Source of the DNA: Schwartzia succinivorans DSM 10502 | Lineage (GTDB): Bacteria; Bacillota; Negativicutes; Selenomonadales; Selenomonadaceae | Direction: 5' to 3' | Assembly: GCF_900129225.1 (NCBI RefSeq) | Contig: NZ_FQUG01000008.1 | Coordinates: forward strand, 1 to 64,000 | DNA: 64,000 nucleotides | Shown: piece after piece, positions 38,601-43,733 of the stretch | Layout of the letters: the number at the start of each line of letters is the position of its first letter | Numbering within the stretch: position 1 is the stretch's first letter | Translations under genes and position numbers: made by a program | The notes under the pieces: generated by a model | The model's input: the letters and a program-made list of their open reading frames with translations, nothing else | What the model was told of the DNA's origin: nothing | Databases searched by the model: none

Positions 38601-39523
38601 GCATCATCTGCAAGAGTAAAGTCCGTAATATCTATTTTATCAGGTCTATTATTGGTAGAATCGTTACCTTTAGTGATTTTTCCTGTGGTCGTAAATGCCG
38701 CAGTATTGCCGGGTGTAAATTGCACACCTTCCGTAACTTTAAGTACCTGAAAACACATAGCGTTAGTAGAACCAAGATTAATACCATTAGTGCCGATACT
38801 CAGGACGTTGTTTGTCGATTTGTTCGCACCCGAAGTATTCCCGCCCCAAAGTTCTTTTATAGTTCCTGTAAATTGCCCATTTATGGCAACAGTATTACCA
38901 TCTGCTGCACCCCCAGAAGTGGACTGACCACCCATTATCCAATCTATATCGAAATTTCCGCCTTCGATAATAACACTGTTACCGATTACATCGCCAGAAC
39001 TCTGCCCCCCCCGTATTTTACCAGCACTATCACCCCTAATAGTTACAACACAGCCTCTTACGGACGATGTGCTACCAGAGGAGCAAAAGCCGCCAATGAT
39101 ACTCCCTACGTTACCACCATTAACGATAACAGTACAATTTTCAACAGTACCACCAACTTTCGTATTATACCCGCAATACAATTGAGGAAGTTTTCCTGAG
39201 CCGGCACTGACAACTACGTGACGATTTTTAAAACTTGTAGCAGAACCAACTGCTGCAGAAAGTATACATGAATTTGTGTAATAGTCATTTCCGGTGTACG
39301 AAAAAGTCACCGTATCGCCCTCACTCTGAGTAGATGGGTGAACAACATCTTGGCTCTCCACACGCGTTTTAGTCAGCCCCGACCCCGGTGCAGACGATGG
39401 ACCACTAGCATTATAGCTACCACCTTCCGCCACAGGCGAAAAAAACATTCCATTGCTCAGCATAAGGCCCGTCAATATCAATGAAGTAAGTTTTCTTTCC
39501 CGCTCTCTTTCTTTCCTGCTCAT
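32684..39523 (-). CDS. Giant type V autotransporter adhesin-like protein
   Basis: A 2279-residue outer-membrane protein. A basic N-terminus with a long hydrophobic signal (KLTSLILTGLMLSNGMFF) is followed by a passenger rich in Gly, Thr, Ser, Asn and Asp. Roughly residues 560-1230 hold three tandem units of about 220 residues (each with LGGMTWGTGR or LGDVTWGDGR, then SQSVSY-like and TGKSLDKLDL-like segments). Residues ~1490-1800 hold shorter ~25-residue beta-helix repeats (VDGNVYGGKSGG, SNTAEVTGG). The last ~285 residues form the autotransporter beta-barrel (GVYSYAKLGGSS ... SMNFAF), ending in Phe as required for BAM recognition. No catalytic domain is recognised, so adhesion or surface coating is inferred. 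ATG follows GGGGG. Confidence 0.9.
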   Translation of the reverse strand: MSRKERERERKLTSLILTGLMLSNGMFFSPVAEGGSYNASGPSSAPGSGLTKTRVESQDVVHPSTQSEGDTVTFSYTGNDYYTNSCILSAAVGSATSFKNRHVVVSAGSGKLPQLYCGYNTKVGGTVENCTVIVNGGNVGSIIGGFCSSGSTSSVRGCVVTIRGDSAGKIRGGQSSGDVIGNSVIIEGGNFDIDWIMGGQSTSGGAADGNTVAINGQFTGTIKELWGGNTSGANKSTNNVLSIGTNGINLGSTNAMCFQVLKVTEGVQFTPGNTAAFTTTGKITKGNDSTNNRPDKIDITDFTLADDASTGTMTLFHAGTDFSGIKVVRKNGDTEETVINGLTTAEQTVKEDEESTAETRTDVAFTYKNKQSMYVANSNHDIVYKNADSVSKVTLGTVAWNSSTAARVVAANTFSFDGNTAIDASGLTFSGTTTFTADPLAGTGQSMTLLSGATNITNGHVEPIGEGKGVVNAKVTTNGMTLNGTATGDLSVSGGNVKYTLNSGTLTSVDLAGWTGTGITLDDGWSSGLTGGTGNESINADNFTNPTSNKDIITATAGFFNDNQIKGNKKYNPGTELVDDIDKGVTLTGYKSGGVKASDDGAKLQFFAGAMDTRSVSLGDVTWGDGRTVDTSYNFANTTGVDASNLNFTGFKSPDSANTVKKNDTIALLSDATNLAANLTVTGTPHSQSISYTDGTGVKLSGTMTGTVSTSATAGVGKVEYTVTGKTLENVDLSNWNGTAVGNIDTSWEPGTTTGIAVDTGNFDTPTTGGDVDIFTLDPTGSLVFGEVTGDKAYSEGGSFSGDEKNGVTLSGTKSGGIKKSDDSKKLTYKVETKNATSIDLGGMTWGTGRAAETNYDFGGVTSVNANNLSFTFTGDTVNTVAKDTTWSLLTGAKNLGGDILVSGSPRSQTVSYTDSTQGIKLTGTLTGDVSTSSTGTTGTVDYKVTGKSLDKLDLTGWKGSGVTIDSSWGPSTSGGGIDVDAGVFTTTPSTDTTIMTLTGDGLEFGNVTGTKAYKDNERVSGDEVEGVTLSGMKSGGVKVDDTDKKKLLYKAEHTKVDKVDLGGMTWGTSRNMSAAYDFNNVGNGGIDASKLTFTFDNDTINSLNPGTSGTTLISNATGLGNGLTVTGSPRSQSVGYNAANGVTIGGTVTGNVTTESEKVKYSVTGKSVDSVNISNWDYNGTPYNVSTNHWTKNTEGISVTGSGFTQPPTGAVADYTILLSNVDDFFTNAKIDDSIKYKPSGTYSETDSGITLSGQQAKGVIASDDGQSLIYRVGAASISSIVLGSAVYTKDGVYLDKSGAFYDYSNVSTLNTGSFSISMTQDQKKGAAVGDSMTLLKGNGTLNDIAGKEAGANNYSYEKAAGLSVDGKVTGNVSASGGNVLYTVADNSAMGLNFSTVGWGSGYTREGTEVFTKAVVDASNITFSGMDSLSAGDKMELVSNFGDSVNKTRGGVFTLSNGKTGKGHAYWEGGKLWYVVDRGTDEAPAADKDAIKEGGDVSGGEKKGDVTGGEATGNGTAKENETNVENGAKIKTNDDGTGGDVIGGRSDNGPSTGNTANVKGGSEVEGDVMGGHSDGGNTTGNTANVTGGSKVGGDVTGGSSTNGTSVQNTANVSGGEVDGNVYGGKSGGDVTSNTASVTNSDVKGNVYGGKSGSGEASSNTAEVTGGTVDGAVYGGYSETGTASNNTVTARNVNIRDYLYGGKSKIRSSEDSVNFEDGTVLGIIGGGCAEAVNNTVTVANGTVQEHAFGAFAEETAAGNIVTMTGGTVNGSVIGGYGGTTAADSNTVNLSGGTVLGNTFASSTLGGLTIDGGVYGGYSESGTTKNNTVNLSGTADISSTGLFGGNKEYTGNILNVGAASAWTGGGQSVKNISNFETVNFKAAPWSTSKAAVTISDGTASDLSHATVSASNIAFSGATKVSKGDTMTLLDQSSAANKAATVTEASEYTMGTALTGTGKVTKDATTGNVLYEIESVGLSEQTHNTVMASEAGMVAINAGNDFINSATERMFRKENIGADGVYSYAKLGGSSIEQETGSHVNVNMWNGIVSVGKKTEKGNSTIDYGAFVEHGKGSFTTHNGAERGDGKVDYTGGGLLGRITNKDGLYYEGSIRVGSVREDTSNLLRAGDQTYGYNERSNYLGFHLGAGKQVAVKNGDTVEVYGRYFFNHKNGIDFTADGDKYDLDAVNSHILRAGARYTMKRDKWNFYGDLSYEHEFDGKAEGSVNGMTIRGADTSGGSARLELGATFKESADSPWSLSLDMTGYAGHKKGFKGGVSMNFAF

Positions 39524-39577
39524 GATGTAATACCCCCTCTATGTTCATGATATTTTGTACAAGTTACCCAATACAAA

Positions 39578-39636
39578 AAGCCTTCCCTCATAAGACAGAG
39601 CAGCCCAAAGGCTCACCTGTCCCTGAAGAAAGGCTT
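39578..39636 (-). terminator. Terminator-like hairpin in the autotransporter leader
   Basis: Minus strand: AAGCC(TTTCTTCAGGGACAG) pairs with CTGTCTTATGAGGGAA-GGCTT, containing an inner GAGCC / GGGCTGCTC arm and followed by TTTTTGTATT. It lies between the leader peptide and the autotransporter start, about 55 bases before the ATG, so it either ends the leader transcript or attenuates the operon. Confidence 0.65.
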
Positions 39637-39670
39637 ATACGTTTCCTTTTATGGTTGTGGATAAAGTGCT

Positions 39671-39766
39671 TTACCGAGGTACGGTTGTACCCCCCCGAAG
39701 GACATTTTCAGACATGAAAAAAGCGCAGGAAATCACTGCTGCCGCCTGTAAAGTCCATGTCTTCAT
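39671..39766 (-). CDS. 31-residue leader peptide upstream of the autotransporter
   Basis: The small open frame begins with ATG at 39766, 4 bases after GGAAGGAGAGGGA, an excellent ribosome binding site. It encodes MKTWTLQAAAVISCAFF then MSENVLRGGTTVPR: a basic start, a hydrophobic stretch and a possible signal-type cleavage region. It stops 35 bases before the terminator-like hairpin at 39578-39636. It may be a regulatory leader, a small membrane or secreted peptide, or the remnant of a longer surface-protein gene; similarity to known peptides was not recognised. Confidence 0.5.
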   Translation of the reverse strand: MKTWTLQAAAVISCAFFMSENVLRGGTTVPR

Positions 39767-40200
39767 GCTCTCCCTCTCCTTCCGTGGAGTGTAATGATAA
39801 CTAAAATTATATTTATATGTAAAAATTCGACACAGACAACAAAAATCCTTCTTAATATAATAGAAATATTCTTAAAATTTCATTTGGGAATTATTTTTTG
39901 AAATCGGATTATTTTTTAGATTTCGCCACATCTAAACACAGTATGCGACGGGGCGTCGCCCCTTCGCCCTTCCCCACCGCAGGAACTACGTTCCCGCTGG
40001 ACACCCTCCTTTTTTAACGCTTCGCTTTTTTCCTTTTCCCGCGGCCAGCTCTATTCTATGGCTATATTGCACGTCGCCCGCGAATCTACTGTCGTGGTAG
40101 AGCCGATTAGCGGCTGGCGTTACATAGAAGCTATGTGGCTTTACGTCGAGCTAAATGCGTCAGCTCTATACCATAGGCTTACCACTAATCAACTTCAGTA

Positions 40201-40440
40201 ATACAGTAAAGACGCGGGAGACGGAGTGTGCAGCCTGCCACGAGTGTAACGCCGCGGGTTCCCTGAGCGACGTGAGGAGCGGTTAAAGGGGGCCATGGGG
40301 GACTCCCCCCATGTGGGGAAGCCAGAAGGGGCAAAGCCCCGTCTGAAAGAAATTTATGGCTAAAACGTGCATCAAATATATGGAAGTTATTTGTGGAAAT
40401 CAGATAAATATCTTTAGACTTCGCTACATCACTCCCTCCG
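40201..40440. repeat. Long repeat unit, copy 1 of 3
   Basis: Begins ATACAGTAAAGACGCGGGAG and ends CTACATCACTCCCTCCG. It contains a GGGGGACTCCCCCC-type palindrome near 40297-40310 and the conserved AT-rich block beginning TTTATGGCTAAAACGTGC at about 40353. Similarity extends about 20 bases upstream. Confidence 0.8.
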
Positions 40441-40652
40441 CCACGCTACGCGTGCCACCTCCCTCTCTGAGGGAGGCTCTTATGCCCCCTTCCGGGAGGG
40501 TGTCAACATGCCGGTGGCATGTTGGCTTACAGCCGAAGGCTGTCGGGGGGAGTAAGCGCAATGGGACTTGCCATGTCCGAAACTTGTACGAAAGCTGAAA
40601 CGAGTATAACTTATTTGCCGAAATATAAAGCTTATCACTAATCAGCTTCACC

Positions 40653-40889
40653 AATACAGTAACGACGCGGGAGACGGAGTGTGCAGCTTACCACGAGTGT
40701 AACGCCGCGGGTTCCCCGAGCCGTCAGGCGGTTAAAGGGGGCCATGGGGGACTCCCCCCATGTGGGGAAGCCAGAAGGGGCAAAGCCCCGTCTGAGAGAA
40801 ATTTATGGCTAAAACGTGCATCAAATATATGGAAGTTATTTGTGGAGATCAGATAAATATCTTTAGACTTCGCTACATCACTCCCTCCG
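40653..40889. repeat. Long repeat unit, copy 2 of 3
   Basis: Very similar to copy 1 over the full length; the main difference is a few bases after the CCGCGGGTTCCC motif (CGAGCCGTCAGGCGG instead of TGAGCGACGTGAGGAGCGG). Confidence 0.8.
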
Positions 40890-41376
40890 ACGCTACGCGC
40901 CACCTCCCTCCAGGAGGGAGGCAGTTAAAAGCCCCCATCTTTGAGGGGGGTGGCAGCCGAAGGCTGTCGGGGGGAGCAATCGCGACGAGCATTAAAGCTG
41001 AAACAAATATAGAAAATATAGGACTAAATTTAGCCAATAGGATAAAAATTTTTGGACATGTTATAGCCCAATACAGTATGCGACGGGGCGTCGCCCCTTC
41101 GCCCTTCCCCACCGCAGGAACTACGTTCCCGCTAAGTTGACATGCCCCCGGCATGTCAACACCTACCTTCAACGCTTCGCTTTTTTCCTTTTCCCGCGGC
41201 CAGCTCTATTCACTCCCTCCGTCACGCTACGCGTGCCACCTCCCTCCGTGAGGGAGGCTCTTATGCGCGTCAACCCGCGAATTTACTGTCGTGGTAGAGC
41301 CAATCAGGAGCAGAGCTTTACATTGAACTAAATGCGTCAGCTATGTCATTGGCTTTACCGCTAATCAGCTTCACCA

Positions 41377-41612
41377 ATACAGTTACGACGCGGGAGACGG
41401 AGTGTGCAGCCTGCCACGAGTGTAACGCCGCGGGTTCCCCGAGCCGTCAGGCGGTTAAAGGGGGCCATGGGGGTCTCCCCCCATGTGGGGAAGCCAGAAG
41501 GGGCAAAGCCCCGTCTGAGAGAAATTTATGGCTAAAACGTGCATAGAATATATGAGAGTTATTTGTGGAAATCAGATAAATATCTTTAGACTTCGCTACA
41601 TCACTCCCTCCG
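41377..41612. repeat. Long repeat unit, copy 3 of 3
   Basis: Closest to copy 2 (same CGAGCCGTCAGGCGG segment), with a handful of substitutions in the AT-rich block (ATAGAATATATGAGAG). It is followed by a further palindromic element. Confidence 0.8.
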
Positions 41613-41982
41613 TCACGCTTTCAACGTGCCAAGCCAACATGCCACCGGCATGTTGACACCTCAAAGAGCACTCCCTCCGACGCTACGCGCCACCTCCCTC
41701 TAAGAGGGAGGCAGTTAAAAGCCCCCTTCTGGGAGGGGGGTGGCAGTTATGCACGTCAGCCCGCGAATTTACTGTCGTGGCAGGGCCAGTTTGTGGTTAG
41801 CTTTAAATAGAAGTAAATGTGCCAGCTATATCATGTGCAAACCTCCTTAACCATAAAAAAGGGGCTGTGAAATAGTCTTGGATAAAATTTTGAGTAAGTA
41901 CAAACAGCGAAAAATGTGATATGATATAACAAACAACAATGAATTTTGTGATTTTAGCAACAAAAACATGGAGAATTTTGTG

Positions 41983-43332
41983 ATGAAGCGATTAAGACGA
42001 AAAATAGATACCATTCTACTGGAATGGGCTGCAAACAAAGAACATATGCCGCTTATCATCAAGGGAGCACGGCAAATAGGCAAGACAGAGGCAATAAGCC
42101 ACTTTGCCGGTCAACACTACCGGAATGTCGTTGCCATAAACTTTGTCCTGCAAAAGGAATACCGCAGCATCTTCGATAATGGTTATGAAGTGGATGCTGT
42201 CCTGAGGAATATTTCTTTTTTGAATCCTGCCTTGAAAATAGAGCCGGGCAATACGCTGATTTTCTTTGATGAAATTCAGGCGTGTCCGGATTGTGCTACC
42301 AGCCTGAAGGCCTTCAAGCTGGATGGAAGATATGATGTCATATGTTCAGGCTCCCTTATGGGTATCAGTTATCAGGAGATTGAATCCAATAGCGTAGGTT
42401 ATAAGGAAGATTTCACAATGTATCCGCTGGATTTTGAGGAATACTTGTGGGGCAAGGGATATTCAGATGAACAGGTGGAAATGCTGTATCATCATATGAA
42501 GGAATTGGAGCCGCTTCCCGGTACAGCTATGTCTGTACTGCGTGAAGCATTTCGTGAGTATCTTATTCTTGGCGGTATGCCGGCGGTAGTGTGGTCGTTC
42601 ATTCAGAAAGGCAATTACAGCGGCACACTTGCCATCCAAAAACAGCTGCTTTTAGACTACGAGGAAGACATTACAAAGTATGCCCAAGGGTTAGATCAGA
42701 CGAAAATCCTGAACGTCTATCGTAAGATACCGGTATTCCTTGGCAAAGATAACAAGAAATTTCAGATTTCCAAGGTCGCCCATGGAGCAAGAAGCCGTGA
42801 ATATGTTGGCGTACCCGACTGGCTGAAAAACGCAGGTATTGTCAATATCTGTTATTGCCTGGAGCACCCTGAATTACCGTTGAAGGGTAACTTTGACCCT
42901 GACAATTATCGAATGTATTTTGGCGATACAGGCCTGCTTATTGCTTCATTGGATGATGAAGCTCAGGCGGATTTACGCAAAAACAAAAACTTTGGTGTTT
43001 ACAAGGGAGCCTTATTTGAAAATATTGTGGCGCAGATGCTGGCTGCGCAAGGTTATGGGCTGTACTTTTTCCGCAACAGAAAGGCTACTATGGAAATGGA
43101 TTTCTTCATCCGCGATGCAGACTCGTTGATTCCTGTGGAGGTTAAGGCAAAGAATGGAGCAACAAAATCTTTGAATTCCTTGATTGATAATGCTGATTAT
43201 CCTGATATCAGATACGGAATAAAATTGTGTGATATGAATATCGGCTGTAATGATAAGTTCATAACATTCCCGTATGCACTAACGTTCTTATTAAAGCGTT
43301 GGATCATGGAACGAATACAGGACAGTAAGTAA
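41983..43332 (+). CDS. DUF4143-type AAA ATPase (AAA_14) 1
   Basis: P-loop ATPase with an N-terminal AAA_14 domain (Walker A IIKGARQIGKT near residue 24, Walker B TLIFFDEIQ near 95, sensor-like VICSGSLMG near 118). The C-terminal DUF4143 domain has a nuclease-like core (EMDFFIRD, then IPVEVKAKNG near 380). Proteins of this kind are widespread, often patchily distributed and of unknown function; a DNA-related or toxin-like role has been suggested but not shown. ATG at 41983 has GGAG at good spacing; the ATG at 41968 does not. Close to a repeat island and isolated from neighbours in function, it is probably accessory. A second, divergent member lies at 48444-49661. Confidence 0.85.
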   Translation: MKRLRRKIDTILLEWAANKEHMPLIIKGARQIGKTEAISHFAGQHYRNVVAINFVLQKEYRSIFDNGYEVDAVLRNISFLNPALKIEPGNTLIFFDEIQACPDCATSLKAFKLDGRYDVICSGSLMGISYQEIESNSVGYKEDFTMYPLDFEEYLWGKGYSDEQVEMLYHHMKELEPLPGTAMSVLREAFREYLILGGMPAVVWSFIQKGNYSGTLAIQKQLLLDYEEDITKYAQGLDQTKILNVYRKIPVFLGKDNKKFQISKVAHGARSREYVGVPDWLKNAGIVNICYCLEHPELPLKGNFDPDNYRMYFGDTGLLIASLDDEAQADLRKNKNFGVYKGALFENIVAQMLAAQGYGLYFFRNRKATMEMDFFIRDADSLIPVEVKAKNGATKSLNSLIDNADYPDIRYGIKLCDMNIGCNDKFITFPYALTFLLKRWIMERIQDSK

Positions 43333-43353
43333 TGATGCCGGTTCCACAAACTG

Positions 43354-43396
43354 AAGGGGCTGCTTAAGTGATTTCTCACTCAGGCAGCAGTCCCTT
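43354..43396 (+). terminator. Terminator of the first DUF4143-type ATPase gene
   Basis: Long imperfect stem (AAGGGGCTGCTTAAGTGA pairing with TCACTCAGGCAGCAGTCCCTT) followed by TTTTTCC. Confidence 0.75.
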
Positions 43397-43511
43397 TTTC
43401 CGCCCAATACTTTTTTGAAATTTTTTTGATTTCGTTGCAGGAGCAAAATAAATCAGGGCCTTTTTTCCTTTTATTTTTCCACAATTCAAAAATATTATGC
43501 ACATGCATAGC

Positions 43512-43604
43512 TGTGGATAAAGTGGATAACTTTTTAGGAAATTGATTTTTTCTTATATTTGCGCCATTTCATAAAAGCCTGAAAATCTTTTTGATTGTGG
43601 ATAA
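43512..43604 (-). promoter_or_regulatory. Two DnaA-box 9-mers upstream of nrdD
   Basis: TGTGGATAA (reverse complement of the consensus TTATCCACA) occurs perfectly at 43512-43520 and 43596-43604, with a near match GTGGATAAC at 43522-43530. DnaA is known to act at ribonucleotide reductase promoters in E. coli, so regulation of nrdD by DnaA is plausible inference. There is no AT-rich unwinding array or replication gene to suggest an origin. Confidence 0.5.
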
Positions 43605-43619
43605 CTTTATATACCCGAA

Positions 43620-43670
43620 TACCCATATATAGACTCAATCGTTGACCTTCCCCACTATATATTGTATAAT
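43620..43670 (+). promoter_or_regulatory. nrdD promoter with tandem NrdR-box-like sites
   Basis: TTGACC (43642-43647), 17-base spacer, TATAAT (43665-43670). Two sites resembling the NrdR box (core CTATATATAG) flank and overlap it: CCATATATAG core at 43623-43632 and CTATATATTG core at 43655-43664, each one mismatch from the core, exactly 32 bp apart (three helical turns). Known NrdR boxes come as tandem 16-bp sites with such spacing, so repression by NrdR/dATP is likely. Confidence 0.72.
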
Positions 43671-43733
43671 CCAATCAGATTGACCAAGAAAGAACGCGGC
43701 AGTCTGCCGCAGGGGGAATAGAGGCGAGTTTTA

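Larger units (their letters stand above)
39938..41800. repeat. Mosaic repeat island of nested palindromic elements
   Basis: About 1.9 kb without a convincing gene, built from at least five repeat families present 2-4 times: a 61-bp unit (39938-39998, 41073-41133); a 41-bp unit with GCGGCCAGCTCTATT (40016-40056, 41171-41211); a unit with ACTGTCGTGG (near 40086, 41285, 41769); a ~240-bp unit (40201, 40653, 41377); and CTCCCTCCG...GAGGGAGGC palindromes (40431, 40880, 41212, 41669). A further palindrome with AACATGCC...GGCATGTT is inserted at about 40502, 41137 and 41633. It resembles nested REP/MITE-type elements. GC content is higher than in the flanks. Confidence 0.8.

Noticed and set aside
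39541-39770. Riboswitch (for example GEMM/c-di-GMP) in the autotransporter leader
   Set aside because: The conserved core sequences of the riboswitch classes I know were not found; the hairpin is adequately described as a terminator.
39938-41800. Possible CRISPR array
   Set aside because: Repeats are of unequal length (41-240 bp), irregularly spaced, nested and palindromic; no short uniform repeats with unique spacers and no cas genes.
43500-43610. Possible replication origin from the DnaA boxes
   Set aside because: Only two perfect boxes, no AT-rich 13-mer array and no dnaA, dnaN or partition genes; a promoter role fits better.
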